A DNA stretch of 64,000 nt from Ralstonia sp. RRA (lineage in GTDB: Bacteria; Pseudomonadota; Gammaproteobacteria; Burkholderiales; Burkholderiaceae), in assembly GCF_037023145.1 (NCBI RefSeq), contig NZ_CP146091.1:1550001-1614000 (forward strand), read 5' to 3'. The position numbers were made by a program, and so were the translations under genes. The notes beneath the pieces were generated by a model that was not told the DNA's origin, did no database searches, and saw only the letters and a program-made list of their open reading frames with translations. How positions within the stretch are numbered: the stretch's first letter is position 1; the number at the start of each line of letters is the position of its first letter. This document shows positions 9,894 to 18,907 of this stretch, piece by piece.

Positions 9894-11075
9894 ATGACCG
9901 ATGTTGTGATCGTATCGGCGGTTCGTACCGCCGTAGGCAAGTTTGGTGGTTCGCTGGCGAAGATCGCCGCCCCTGATCTGGGTGCAGCCGTGATTCGCGA
10001 GGCGCTCTCGCGTGCGAAGGTTTCGCCGGACCAGGTGAGCGAAGTCATCATGGGGCAGGTGCTGACCGCGGGTTCGGGCCAGAACCCGGCGCGCCAGGCC
10101 GTCATCAAGGCCGGGCTGCCCAACATGGTGCCGGGCATGACCATCAACAAGGTGTGCGGCTCAGGTCTGAAGGCCGTGATGCTGGCAGCCAACGCCATCA
10201 TTGCGGGCGACGCGGATATCGTCGTGGCCGGTGGCCAGGAGAACATGTCCGCCGCACCGCACGTACTGCCGGGTTCGCGCGACGGTTTCCGCATGGGCGA
10301 CGCGAAGCTCATCGACTCGATGATTGTGGACGGGCTGTGGGACGTCTACAACCAGTACCACATGGGCATCACCGCCGAGAACGTCGCCAAGGAATACGGC
10401 ATCACGCGTGAGGCGCAGGACGAGTTTGCCGTGGCCTCGCAGAACAAGGCAGAAGCTGCGCAGAAGTCGGGTCGCTTCAACGACGAAATCGTTCCGATCC
10501 TGATCCCGCAGCGCAAGGGTGATCCGATCGCTTTCGCGCAGGACGAATTCGTTCGCCATGGCGCGACGCTGGACTCGATGGCTGGCCTGAAGCCCGCTTT
10601 CGACAAGGCTGGCACCGTTACGGCGGCCAATGCCTCGGGCCTAAACGATGGCGCCGCTGCCGTGGTCGTGATGTCTGCGGCTAAGGCCCGCGAACTGGGC
10701 CTGACCCCGCTGGCCACCATTCGTGCCTACGCCAGCGCGGGTCTTGACCCGAAAGTGATGGGCATGGGTCCGGTGCCGGCGTCCAAGCGTTGCCTGTCGC
10801 GCGCCGGCTGGTCGGTAAACGATCTGGACCTGATGGAGATCAACGAGGCTTTTGCCGCGCAGGCACTGGCGGTGCATCAGCAGATGGGCTGGGATACGTC
10901 CAAGGTGAACGTCAATGGCGGCGCGATTGCCATTGGTCACCCGATCGGCGCATCGGGCTGCCGCATTCTGGTCACGCTGCTGCACGAAATGCAGAAGCGC
11001 GATGCGAAGAAGGGCCTGGCCTCGCTGTGTATCGGTGGCGGCATGGGCGTGGCGCTGGCAGTCGAGCGTCCGTAA
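9894..11075 (+). CDS. phaA: acetyl-CoA acetyltransferase PhaA (beta-ketothiolase)
   Basis: 393 residues, exactly the length of C. necator PhaA. It condenses two acetyl-CoA to acetoacetyl-CoA, the first step of polyhydroxybutyrate synthesis. Nucleophile Cys88 lies in KVCGSGLKA, His349 in IGHPIGASG and the second catalytic Cys379 in CIGGG. GGAAGG at 9881 provides the ribosome binding site for ATG 9894; the frame is open further upstream, but without a second site. Second gene of the pha operon. Confidence 0.97.
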   Translation: MTDVVIVSAVRTAVGKFGGSLAKIAAPDLGAAVIREALSRAKVSPDQVSEVIMGQVLTAGSGQNPARQAVIKAGLPNMVPGMTINKVCGSGLKAVMLAANAIIAGDADIVVAGGQENMSAAPHVLPGSRDGFRMGDAKLIDSMIVDGLWDVYNQYHMGITAENVAKEYGITREAQDEFAVASQNKAEAAQKSGRFNDEIVPILIPQRKGDPIAFAQDEFVRHGATLDSMAGLKPAFDKAGTVTAANASGLNDGAAAVVVMSAAKARELGLTPLATIRAYASAGLDPKVMGMGPVPASKRCLSRAGWSVNDLDLMEINEAFAAQALAVHQQMGWDTSKVNVNGGAIAIGHPIGASGCRILVTLLHEMQKRDAKKGLASLCIGGGMGVALAVERP

Positions 11076-11186
11076 ATCTTTGTAGTGTTATCGGCGCGCG
11101 CTGAACGAAAGCGGTGCGCGCCGATCCGAAGCATCTCCGTTTGAGAAAGGCTCAGGCGGTTCCAATAACAAGGACTAGGAGTGGAC

Positions 11187-11927
11187 ATGACCAAACGCAT
11201 TGCATACGTCACCGGCGGCATGGGCGGCATCGGAACGGCGATTTGCCAGCGCTTGGCGCGCGACGGCTTCATCGTCGTTGCAGGCTGCGGCCCGAACTCG
11301 CCGCGCAAAGCAAAGTGGCTCGAGCAGCAGAAGGCGCTGGGCTTTGATTTCGTTCCGTCCGAAGGCAACGTCGGCGATTGGGAATCGACCAAGGCCGCGT
11401 TCGACAAGGTCAAGGCTGAAGTGGGCGAGGTGGACGTCCTCGTCAACAACGCCGGCATTACGCGTGATGTGGTGTTCCGCAAGATGACCCGCGCGGATTG
11501 GGATGCCGTGATCGACACCAACCTCACGTCGCTGTTCAACGTGACCAAGCAGGTGATCGACGGCATGGTTGATCGTGGCTGGGGTCGCGTCATCAACATC
11601 TCGTCGGTGAATGGTCAGAAGGGGCAGTTTGGCCAGACCAACTACTCGACGGCCAAGGCTGGCTTGCACGGCTTTACGATGGCGCTGGCGCAGGAAGTGG
11701 CGACCAAGGGCGTGACGGTGAACACCGTGTCGCCGGGCTATATCGCCACCGACATGGTGAAAGCGATTCGTCAGGATGTGCTCGACAAGATCGTCGGTAC
11801 GATTCCGGTCAAGCGCCTGGGTGAGCCGACGGAAATCGCTTCGATTTGCGCATGGCTGGCGTCCGAAGAGTCGGGCTTCTCCACCGGCGCTGACTTCTCC
11901 CTCAACGGCGGCCTGCACATGGGCTGA
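11187..11927 (+). CDS. phaB: acetoacetyl-CoA reductase PhaB (NADPH-dependent)
   Basis: 246 residues, the same length as C. necator PhaB. It reduces acetoacetyl-CoA to (R)-3-hydroxybutyryl-CoA for PhaC. It is a short-chain dehydrogenase: cofactor-binding TGGMGGIG near the N-terminus, NNAGITRD, catalytic Ser in ISSVNG and the YxxxK pair in NYSTAKAG. AGGAG lies 5 nt before ATG 11187, while the in-frame GTG six bases upstream overlaps that site. A strong terminator starts 9 nt after the stop, ending the phaCAB transcript. Confidence 0.97.
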   Translation: MTKRIAYVTGGMGGIGTAICQRLARDGFIVVAGCGPNSPRKAKWLEQQKALGFDFVPSEGNVGDWESTKAAFDKVKAEVGEVDVLVNNAGITRDVVFRKMTRADWDAVIDTNLTSLFNVTKQVIDGMVDRGWGRVINISSVNGQKGQFGQTNYSTAKAGLHGFTMALAQEVATKGVTVNTVSPGYIATDMVKAIRQDVLDKIVGTIPVKRLGEPTEIASICAWLASEESGFSTGADFSLNGGLHMG

Positions 11928-11935
11928 CCTTCAAA

Positions 11936-11979
11936 CGCCCATGCTGCGGTCTTGCTGCAGCATGGGCGCAGCAATTTTT
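11936..11979 (+). terminator. phaCAB intrinsic terminator
   Basis: CGCCCATGCTGC pairs perfectly with GCAGCATGGGCG over 12 bp around a 9-nt loop, and a T5 tract follows 6 nt after the stem. Confidence 0.88.
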
Positions 11980-12333
11980 CCCCCGCAACCTGTTTTTACC
12001 CATTCGGTGCTGCGATGCTCAAGTGCGTCGCAGCAGTGTATTTGCGTTGCATTTCGACACGCATTCGGGTGCATCAGCCGTATCAAAATGCTGCGGGTTT
12101 TTACCGGGGGAGGTCGCCTTTTCTTTGCAGGGCGATCCGCATAGAATCCAATCACGGAGGCGCTCCGCAGGGAGACACGGGGCGTCCGATCATAACCGGA
12201 TGCATCTGCGTTGCCACATTGCCACGCAGATCGGAATAGCCGGGCAACCGCGTATTTTGCTGCACCGCTTGGTGCGGTCACTTCGCACTGCATCGGCTGC
12301 ACCGCAGCAGCATCGCCAACACGGAAAGGCACG
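11980..12333 (+). promoter_or_regulatory. non-coding control region ahead of phaR
   Basis: About 350 bp with no supportable gene. ATAGAAT at 12141-12147 is a plausible -10 without a good -35. The last 100 bp before phaR are rich in TGC/GCA repeats, including the CTGC-N3-GCAG element annotated separately. The region is consistent with a long leader and autoregulation of phaR. Confidence 0.4.
12297..12307. promoter_or_regulatory. candidate PhaR binding element CTGC-N3-GCAG
   Basis: CTGCACCGCAG lies 26 nt upstream of the phaR start codon. PhaR of Paracoccus and Rhodobacter is known to bind TGC-rich DNA with the pattern CTGC-N3/4-GCAG, and PhaR proteins commonly repress their own genes. Use of this site here is inference. 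Confidence 0.4.
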
Positions 12334-12888
12334 ATGGCCACCAGCAAGAAGGGCACCGAACGGCTGATCAAGAAATATCCTAACCGCCGGCTCTACGACA
12401 CCCAGACCAGCACCTACATCACGCTTGCAGACGTCAAGCAGCTCGTGATGGAGACTGAGGAGTTTCGCGTGGTTGACGCGAAGTCCGGCGAAGATCTGAC
12501 CCGCAGCATCCTGTTGCAGATCATCCTGGAAGAGGAAACCGGCGGTGTGCCGATGTTCTCCGGCTCGATGCTCGCGCAGATCATCCGCTTCTACGGCAAC
12601 GCCATGCAGGGGATGATGGGCACGTACCTGGAAAAGAACATCCAGGCGTTTGTCGATATCCAGAGCAAGCTCGCCGAGAACTCGAAGGATCTGTACAGCG
12701 GCAACAGCTTCAACCCCGACATGTGGTCGCAGTTCATGAACATGCAGGGGCCGATGATGCAGGGCATGATGAGCAACTACATCGAACAGAGCAAAAACCT
12801 GTTCGTGCAGATGCAGGAGCAGATGCAGAGCCAGGCCAAGAACATGTTCGGGACGTTCCCGTTCAACCAGCCGCCTGAGAAGAAGTAA
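12334..12888 (+). CDS. phaR: polyhydroxyalkanoate synthesis repressor PhaR
   Basis: 184 residues. PhaR binds both DNA and polyester granules and releases phasin (phaP) promoters when polymer forms. The N-terminal PHA accumulation regulator DNA-binding domain has the hallmark KKYPNRRLYDT (about residues 14-24) and covers the first 65 residues; the middle carries the PHB accumulation domain; the tail is Met/Gln-rich with several MQGMM-like stretches that suit contact with a hydrophobic granule. GGAAAGG at 12323 gives the ribosome binding site. It has its own control region behind the phaB terminator and ends in its own terminator. Confidence 0.95.
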   Translation: MATSKKGTERLIKKYPNRRLYDTQTSTYITLADVKQLVMETEEFRVVDAKSGEDLTRSILLQIILEEETGGVPMFSGSMLAQIIRFYGNAMQGMMGTYLEKNIQAFVDIQSKLAENSKDLYSGNSFNPDMWSQFMNMQGPMMQGMMSNYIEQSKNLFVQMQEQMQSQAKNMFGTFPFNQPPEKK

Positions 12889-12908
12889 GCCGGGCCAGCT
12901 TGGCGGAC

Positions 12909-12942
12909 AAAGGCGAATCGCACTGCGGTTCGCCTTTTTTTT
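12909..12942 (+). terminator. phaR intrinsic terminator
   Basis: AAAGGCGAA and TTCGCCTTT form a 9-bp stem around an 11-nt loop, followed by an unbroken T8 run. Confidence 0.92.
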
Positions 12943-13098
12943 GTTTGGGTGATGGGAATTGGGTAGCAGGGTAAAATGCGCGGCCTCAGAGGCTGATGCG
13001 TGCGCTTTATGCATTACTTCAAGATCTCGATCTCCCGCTTCGGTGATTCCCATGTTCAACCCCAGCTTCCGGCACATTGACCGGGTGGCCGCTTTCGC

Positions 13099-14079
13099 AT
13101 GAGCCGTCTTTTGCTCGCCCCGATGGAGGGCGTCGCGGATTTCGTCATGCGTGACACGCTGACCCGCGCCGGGGGCTTCGATGGATGTGTCTCCGAGTTT
13201 GTCCGGGTAACAGGCTCCTTGCTGCCCCTGCGCACCTACGAGCGCGAGACGCCTGAAATCGCCAACGGCGGCTACACCGCCAGCGGTACGCCGATGGTCG
13301 TTCAGTTTCTAGGCAGCGACCCGGAATGGCTTGCGCGGAACGCCGCGTACGCCGCGACCTTGTCACCGCATGGTATCGATCTAAACTTCGGCTGCCCGGC
13401 CAAAGTGGTGAATCGGCACGGCGGCGGCGCCATGCTGCTTGATACGCCGGAAGTGCTGCACACGATCGTGGCGGCGGTGCGGGCTGCTGTCCCGCAAAAC
13501 ATTGCCGTGACGGCCAAGATGCGCCTGGGTGTTTCCGATACGTCGCGCGCGATCGAGTGTGCGACCGCCCTGGCCGAAGGTGGTGCGGCGTCGCTGGTGG
13601 TACATGCCCGCACGCGCGATCATGGCTATCGCCCGCCAGCCCATTGGGAGTGGATTGCGCGTATCGCGGATGCCGTGCACGTGCCCGTCATCGCGAATGG
13701 CGAAGTCTGGACCGTGGGCGATTGGGAGCGCTGCCGCGCCGTCAGCGGTTGTGATGACGTGATGATCGGCCGCGGTGCCGTGTCTGATCCGTTCCTGGCT
13801 CAGCGCATTCGCGGGCGGATGGAGCCGGAGCCCTCCGCGGAAGAATGGCCGATTGTGCTGGGTTTTCTTGCCGACTATCTGAAGAAGCTGCATGCGCGCA
13901 TCTTGTCGAAGCACGAGCATGGCCGGGTCAAGCTATGGCTCGGTTACCTGAAACGGACGTGGCCGCAGGCAGCCGAGTTGCACGATGCCATCCGGCGTCT
14001 GCAGGACCCGATGGAAATCCAGCGCGTGATTGAGCATGCGCTGCATCAGGGTGGCCGGCAGACGGCTCCGGCAGGGTAA
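13099..14079 (+). CDS. dusC: tRNA-dihydrouridine(16) synthase DusC
   Basis: 326 residues. This FMN enzyme reduces uridine 16 in the tRNA D-loop. The N-terminal TIM barrel opens with LLLAPMEGVADF, and the catalytic cysteine is Cys99 in LNFGCPAK (Cys98 in E. coli DusC); IGRGAVSDPF forms part of the FMN phosphate site. The length and sequence favour DusC over DusA or DusB. ATG 13099 overlaps the stop of a 16-codon frame (13052-13102) as ATGA, and the ribosome binding site is weak. The upstream box GGTAAAATGCGC at about 12969 looks like an extended -10. Confidence 0.92.
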   Translation: MSRLLLAPMEGVADFVMRDTLTRAGGFDGCVSEFVRVTGSLLPLRTYERETPEIANGGYTASGTPMVVQFLGSDPEWLARNAAYAATLSPHGIDLNFGCPAKVVNRHGGGAMLLDTPEVLHTIVAAVRAAVPQNIAVTAKMRLGVSDTSRAIECATALAEGGAASLVVHARTRDHGYRPPAHWEWIARIADAVHVPVIANGEVWTVGDWERCRAVSGCDDVMIGRGAVSDPFLAQRIRGRMEPEPSAEEWPIVLGFLADYLKKLHARILSKHEHGRVKLWLGYLKRTWPQAAELHDAIRRLQDPMEIQRVIEHALHQGGRQTAPAG

Positions 14080-14163
14080 AATGCGCATCCGCGCGGCGCT
14101 CATGCACGTACCGAAACCATGTCAAGCGCGCGGCACAAACACTCCCCACATCAGGTTGTCCCC

Positions 14164-15525
14164 ATGTCCGACGTTAGTACCCAGAGCCCGAAAGTTGGCT
14201 TCGTTTCGCTTGGTTGCCCAAAGGCTTTGGTCGATTCCGAGCAAATCATCACCCAGCTCCGCGCAGAGGGGTATGAGATTTCCGGCACGTACGGCGGGGC
14301 GGACCTGGTGGTCGTCAACACCTGTGGCTTCATCGACGAGGCGGTGCAGGAAAGCCTGGATGCCATCGGCGAAGCGCTGGCCGAGAACGGCAAGGTGATC
14401 GTCACCGGTTGCCTGGGCGCCAAGAAGGACGCCGCCGGCCAGGACATCATCACCAGCGTGCACCCGAAGGTGCTGGCCGTGACCGGGCCGCATGCGCTGG
14501 GCGAAGTGATGGAAGCGGTGCACACGCACCTGCCTAAGCCGCACGATCCGTTCATCGACCTCGTGCCTCCGCAGGGCATCAAACTCACGCCCAAGCATTA
14601 CGCGTATCTGAAGATTTCCGAGGGCTGCAACCACCGCTGCAGCTTCTGCATCATCCCGTCGATGCGCGGCGACCTGGTCTCGCGCCCGGTGGCGGAAGTG
14701 ATGCTGGAGGCAGAAAACCTGCTGAAAGCCGGCGTGAAGGAACTGCTCGTCATCTCGCAGGACACCAGCGCCTATGGTGTTGACGTCAAATTCCGCACAG
14801 GCTTCTGGAATGGCCGACCGCTCAAGACGCGCATGACCGAGCTGGTGGCTGCGCTGGGCGAACTGGCCTCGCAGTATGGCGCCTGGGTGCGCCTGCACTA
14901 CGTCTACCCGTACCCGAGCGTGGACGAAGTGATGCCACTGATGGCCGAGGGCAAGGTGCTGCCGTACCTCGACGTGCCGCTGCAGCACGCGCACCCGGAC
15001 GTGCTCAAGCGTATGAAGCGTCCGGCCAATGCCGAGAAAACGCTCGACCGCATCCGCGCCTGGCGCGAGGTGTGCCCGGAGCTAACCATCCGCAGCACGT
15101 TCATTGCCGGTTTCCCGGGCGAGACGGAAGAAGAGTTTCAAACGCTGCTCGACTTCATCGCCGAAGCCGAACTGGATCGCGTGGGCTGCTTCGCCTACTC
15201 GCCGGTGGAAGGTGCGACCGCCAACGACCTGCCGGGCGCGCTGCCCGACGAGGTGCGTGAAGAGCGCCGCGCGCGCTTCATGGAAGTGGCGGAGCGTGTG
15301 TCGGCCCGCCGTCTGCAGCGCAAAGTCGGCAAGTCGCTGCGCGTGCTGGTCGACGAGGTGAACCAGGATGGCGGCATTGGCCGCTCGTCCGCAGATGCGC
15401 CGGAGATTGACGGACTGGTCTACATCGCGCCGCCGTCCAAGCCATACAAGCGCTACAAGGCGGGCGATTTCGTGTCGGTCAAGATCACTGGCGCGGATGG
15501 TCACGACCTCTGGGGCGAGGTCTGA
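14164..15525 (+). CDS. rimO: ribosomal protein uS12 methylthiotransferase RimO
   Basis: 453 residues. RimO adds a methylthio group to Asp88 of ribosomal protein S12. Three domains are visible: the UPF0004 domain with cluster cysteines in SLGCPKA, NTCGFI and TGCLGAK; the radical SAM domain with CxxxCxxC at Cys155, Cys159 and Cys162; and a C-terminal TRAM domain ending in [19 protein letters not shown] 14164 matches the family N-terminus; an in-frame ATG at 14119 would add 15 unconserved residues. The box GGTAAAATGCGC before it repeats the promoter-like box seen ahead of dusC. Confidence 0.95.
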   Translation: MSDVSTQSPKVGFVSLGCPKALVDSEQIITQLRAEGYEISGTYGGADLVVVNTCGFIDEAVQESLDAIGEALAENGKVIVTGCLGAKKDAAGQDIITSVHPKVLAVTGPHALGEVMEAVHTHLPKPHDPFIDLVPPQGIKLTPKHYAYLKISEGCNHRCSFCIIPSMRGDLVSRPVAEVMLEAENLLKAGVKELLVISQDTSAYGVDVKFRTGFWNGRPLKTRMTELVAALGELASQYGAWVRLHYVYPYPSVDEVMPLMAEGKVLPYLDVPLQHAHPDVLKRMKRPANAEKTLDRIRAWREVCPELTIRSTFIAGFPGETEEEFQTLLDFIAEAELDRVGCFAYSPVEGATANDLPGALPDEVREERRARFMEVAERVSARRLQRKVGKSLRVLVDEVNQDGGIGRSSADAPEIDGLVYIAPPSKPYKRYKAGDFVSVKITGADGHDLWGEV

Positions 15526-15548
15526 GTCTCAAGCTCAACTTTGGCCCA

Positions 15549-15566
15549 TTAGGTAATCGCACCTAA
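15549..15566. promoter_or_regulatory. inverted repeat in the bktB promoter region
   Basis: TTAGGT and ACCTAA form a perfect 6-bp dyad around 6 nt, placed some 25-40 nt upstream of a TATACT box at 15589-15594 that could be the bktB -10. The placement suits an operator; the regulator is unknown. Confidence 0.35.
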
Positions 15567-15630
15567 AATTTGCGAACGGTCGTGCGTTTATACTCGTTGC
15601 CATTCAATTTCAATGGCATGGGAGACAGCA

Positions 15631-16815
15631 ATGGCACGTGAAGTGGTGGTGGTCAGCGGCGTTCGTACCGCAATCGGGACGTTTGGCGGCAGCCTGAAGG
15701 ACGTGGCGCCGTGTGAACTGGGTGCATTGGTCGTGCGCGAGGCCCTCGCCCGTGCTGGCGTGAAGGGCGAGGAAGTTGGCCACGTGGTGTTCGGCCACGT
15801 CATCAACACCGAGCCCCGCGACATGTACCTCTCGCGCGTGGCGGCCGTGAATGGCGGCGTGTCGGCTGAGACGCCCGCGTTCAACGTCAACCGTCTGTGC
15901 GGCTCCGGCCTGCAGGCTGTGGTGAACGCCGCGCAGACCGTGCTGCTGGGTGACGCTGACATTGCCATTGCCGGTGGTGCCGAAAGCATGAGCCGCGCGC
16001 CGTACCTCGCGCCGGCTGCCCGCTGGGGCTCGCGCATGGGCGACGCCAAGATGGTCGACATGATGCTCGGCGCGCTGCACGACCCGTTTCACACCATCCA
16101 CATGGGTGTGACGGCGGAAAATGTCGCCCGCGAGTTCGGCATCAGCCGCGAACAGCAGGACCAGACCGCGCTGGAATCGCACCAGCGTGCCTCGCGCGCC
16201 ATCCAGGCTGGCTACTTCAAGGACCAGATCGTTCCGGTGACGATCAAGTCGCGCAAGGGCGACATCCAGTTCGATACCGATGAGCACGTCCGCCACGACG
16301 CCACCATCGACGACATGACCAAGCTCAAGCCGGTCTTCGCCAAGGAAAACGGCACGGTCACGGCCGGCAATGCTTCGGGCCTGAACGATGCGGGCGCAGC
16401 ACTGGTGCTGATGGAGCGTTCGGTGGCCGAAGCGCGTGGTCTGAAGCCGCTGGCACGTCTGGTGTCGTACGGCCACGCGGGCGTGGACCCGAAGATCATG
16501 GGGATCGGCCCGGTGCCGGCCACGCGCAAGGCGCTGGAGCGTGCAGGCCTGTCGGTCAAGGATCTGGACGTGATCGAAGCCAACGAGGCGTTTGCCGCGC
16601 AGGCTTGTGCCGTGACGAAGGAACTGGGCCTGGACCCGGCCAAGGTCAACCCGAACGGCTCGGGCATCTCGCTCGGCCACCCGATTGGCGCAACGGGCGC
16701 CCTGATTACGGTGAAGGCGCTGCACGAGCTGCAGCGCATTGGCGGTCGCTACGCGCTGGTGACCATGTGTATTGGTGGAGGACAAGGCATTGCGGCGGTG
16801 TTCGAACGCATCTGA
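15631..16815 (+). CDS. bktB: beta-ketothiolase BktB
   Basis: 394 residues, the length of C. necator BktB, with which it agrees along the whole chain as I remember that sequence. BktB condenses acetyl-CoA with acetyl- or propionyl-CoA and so supplies 3-ketovaleryl-CoA for mixed polymers. Catalytic Cys90 is in RLCGSGLQA, His in LGHPIGATG and the second Cys in CIGGGQG. GGAGA precedes ATG 15631. It stands apart from phaCAB, with its own upstream TATACT box. The next gene starts inside its last 26 nt, using the GGAGG that encodes part of the conserved C-terminal glycine loop as a ribosome binding site. Confidence 0.93.
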   Translation: MAREVVVVSGVRTAIGTFGGSLKDVAPCELGALVVREALARAGVKGEEVGHVVFGHVINTEPRDMYLSRVAAVNGGVSAETPAFNVNRLCGSGLQAVVNAAQTVLLGDADIAIAGGAESMSRAPYLAPAARWGSRMGDAKMVDMMLGALHDPFHTIHMGVTAENVAREFGISREQQDQTALESHQRASRAIQAGYFKDQIVPVTIKSRKGDIQFDTDEHVRHDATIDDMTKLKPVFAKENGTVTAGNASGLNDAGAALVLMERSVAEARGLKPLARLVSYGHAGVDPKIMGIGPVPATRKALERAGLSVKDLDVIEANEAFAAQACAVTKELGLDPAKVNPNGSGISLGHPIGATGALITVKALHELQRIGGRYALVTMCIGGGQGIAAVFERI

Positions 16816-17548
16816 ACGCTTTCTTCTGATTGAGCGCCCGACTGGGCCGGCCGGCGCATTGCTCGCGCTGGTGCTGGCCCTGGGCGCCGTAGGTGTGACA
16901 ACGGCGTCTGCCCAGACGCCGGCTGCCAGCAACGGCTATGACGTGTCGGCCGGCGGCGCCAACGTGCAGCCGGGTGACCTCGGCCTGAACCGCGCCATTG
17001 CGGATGGCGACAAGCGGCGCGCCGCCAGGGCTGTTAAGGCCGATAATGGGTTCTCCGCCCAGACCGACCAACCCCACGTGTTGCAGCCCCAGCCCGACTA
17101 CGCGAAATATCCCGTCTACACCGGCGTCATCGGGGATGTGCCGATCCACATGCGCCTCGGCCGCAAGCCCGGTGAGATCGACAGCGTCCACGGCGAGTAC
17201 ACAGCGGGCAAAGGGCCGGGCGTGCGCCTTGTGACTGGCGAATATGAAAACGGCGGCTTCCTGATGGAAGAGTCCGACGACGGTACGAACGTCACCGGCA
17301 CATGGGAAGGCGCCATCGACATGCACGGCATCGTGCATGGCACCTGGACGGATGTCGCACACGGCGGCAGTACGCTGCCGTTTGTGCTGCGACCGGTCGC
17401 CGTGGTGGTGATTCCCCCGTACGATGCCGCCGCCAACAGCAATGCGGTGACGCCAGCCACGCCGCTGATGCCCGCCGCACCCGGTCAGGTCTCACCTGCA
17501 CCGGTGCTGCCGCCCGTCAATCCCGCGCGATCCAGCGCGCACTGGTAA
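16790..17548 (+). CDS. exported protein of unknown function, coupled to bktB
   Basis: About 252 residues. No ATG exists in the usable part of the frame. TTG 16790 is preferred because a full GGAGG sits 8 nt upstream; GTG 16775 is the alternative. A basic segment and a long Leu/Ala/Val core ending in TTASAQ form a Sec signal peptide. The mature part has a beta-rich central region with repeated Gly/Thr-containing strands (GEYENGGFLMEE, TGTWEGAIDMHG, HGTWTDVAHGG), suggesting a small antiparallel sheet, and a Pro/Ala-rich tail. I recognise no family. Its start inside bktB points to translational coupling, although a periplasmic protein has no evident link to a thiolase. Confidence 0.65.
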   Translation: MRRCSNASERFLLIERPTGPAGALLALVLALGAVGVTTASAQTPAASNGYDVSAGGANVQPGDLGLNRAIADGDKRRAARAVKADNGFSAQTDQPHVLQPQPDYAKYPVYTGVIGDVPIHMRLGRKPGEIDSVHGEYTAGKGPGVRLVTGEYENGGFLMEESDDGTNVTGTWEGAIDMHGIVHGTWTDVAHGGSTLPFVLRPVAVVVIPPYDAAANSNAVTPATPLMPAAPGQVSPAPVLPPVNPARSSAHW

Positions 17549-17621
17549 GCTGCCGGGTCAGTTGCCCGCAGCATCCATCTGCCAAATCGGCTGCACGTAC
17601 GCCACTCACCAGGAATCTTTC

Positions 17622-18833
17622 GTGAACGACGATACCAAGCTCCCGCCCAAGTTTCCCGCAACCCTGGCTGTGCATCCGGACCTGAATGTCCCGCCGGGTT
17701 TTGCTGCGTTCTCGCACGCCACACATCGCGCATCGACCGTGGTGTTCAAGAACCTCGCTGATATGCGCGCCTTCGGCAGCGGTAGTGTGGTGCACTGGCG
17801 CTACGGCCTGCATGCCACCCCGACGTCCGACGCGCTTTGCCAGGCGCTGGCGCAGATCGAAGGCGGTTCGCATGCGCTGCTGCTGCCCTCGGGCCTGGCG
17901 GCGATCTCGCTGGTGTACTTCACGCTCATCAAGTCCGGCGACGATGTACTGATCCCAGACAACGCCTACGGCCCGAACCGCGACCATGGCGAATGGATGG
18001 CGCGCCAGTTCGGCATCACCGTGCGCTACTACGACCCGATGGTCGGCGCAGGCATTGCCGATCTGATCCGCCACAACACCAAGCTGGTGTGGCTGGAAGC
18101 GCCGGGTTCGGTGACGATGGAAGTGCCCGACTGCACCGCCATTGCTGAGGTGGCCCGTGCGGCAGGCGCCATCACGGCGATCGACAACACCTGGAGCGGC
18201 GGCGTGTACTACCAGCCGTTCGCGCATGGCATCGACATCTCCGTGCAGGCGCTGACCAAGTACCAGTCCGGTGGCAGCGACGTGCTGATGGGCGCCACCA
18301 TCACCAACGACGAGGCGCTGCACCACAAGCTGCTGGCCACGCGCATGCGCATGGGCTGGGGCGTGTCGGCGGACGATTGCTATTTCGTGCTGCGCGGCCT
18401 GCCGAGCCTGCCGACGCGCCTGGCTGCGCACGACGCCCACGCGCGTGAAGTGGCCGAATGGCTGGCCGACCGGCCCGAAGTCGTGCGCGTGCTGCACCCG
18501 GCGCTGCCTGACTGCCCAGGCCATGACAACTGGAAGCGTGACTTCACCGGTGCCAGTGGCCTGTTCTCGATCGTGCTGCACGAGCGCTATTCGCAGGCGC
18601 AGATCGATGCTTTCATCGAAGGCTTGCGTTACTTTGCGATCGGCTTTTCGTGGGGCGGGGCGCACAGCCTGGCGCTGCCGTACAACATCCCGTCGATGCG
18701 CACGGCGACCGCTTGGCCGCCGGCCGATTGGGAGAACGCGGGTGGTTTCGTGCGCCTGTATATCGGCCTGGAAGACCCGCGTGACTTGATCGCCGACCTG
18801 AAGCAGGCAATGGAGACGCACCTGCGGACCTGA
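17622..18833 (+). CDS. metC: cystathionine beta-lyase (MetC family, PLP-dependent)
   Basis: 403 residues from GTG 17622, with AGGAA upstream. It would cleave cystathionine to homocysteine, pyruvate and ammonia in the methionine pathway. The Cys/Met-metabolism PLP fold is clear: YGLHATPTSDAL binds cofactor phosphate, PDNAYGPNRDHGE follows the family pattern, and the Schiff-base lysine is Lys213 in ALTKYQSGGSD. The sequence resembles proteobacterial MetC rather than gamma-synthase MetB, but related lyases acting on other thioethers cannot be excluded. It ends before a terminator and is convergent with the nuclease gene. Confidence 0.88.
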   Translation: MNDDTKLPPKFPATLAVHPDLNVPPGFAAFSHATHRASTVVFKNLADMRAFGSGSVVHWRYGLHATPTSDALCQALAQIEGGSHALLLPSGLAAISLVYFTLIKSGDDVLIPDNAYGPNRDHGEWMARQFGITVRYYDPMVGAGIADLIRHNTKLVWLEAPGSVTMEVPDCTAIAEVARAAGAITAIDNTWSGGVYYQPFAHGIDISVQALTKYQSGGSDVLMGATITNDEALHHKLLATRMRMGWGVSADDCYFVLRGLPSLPTRLAAHDAHAREVAEWLADRPEVVRVLHPALPDCPGHDNWKRDFTGASGLFSIVLHERYSQAQIDAFIEGLRYFAIGFSWGGAHSLALPYNIPSMRTATAWPPADWENAGGFVRLYIGLEDPRDLIADLKQAMETHLRT

Positions 18834-18860
18834 TCTGGTCGGTCCGTCAGGGCAATGGAG

Positions 18861-18887
18861 CGGGGCGCACAGGTTGCGCCCCGTTTT
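18861..18887 (+). terminator. metC intrinsic terminator
   Basis: CGGGGCGCA pairs with TGCGCCCCG (9 bp) and is followed by TTTT. It separates metC from the convergent nuclease gene. Confidence 0.85.
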
Positions 18888-18907
18888 GCATCCGCAGGTG
18901 GTCGCTG

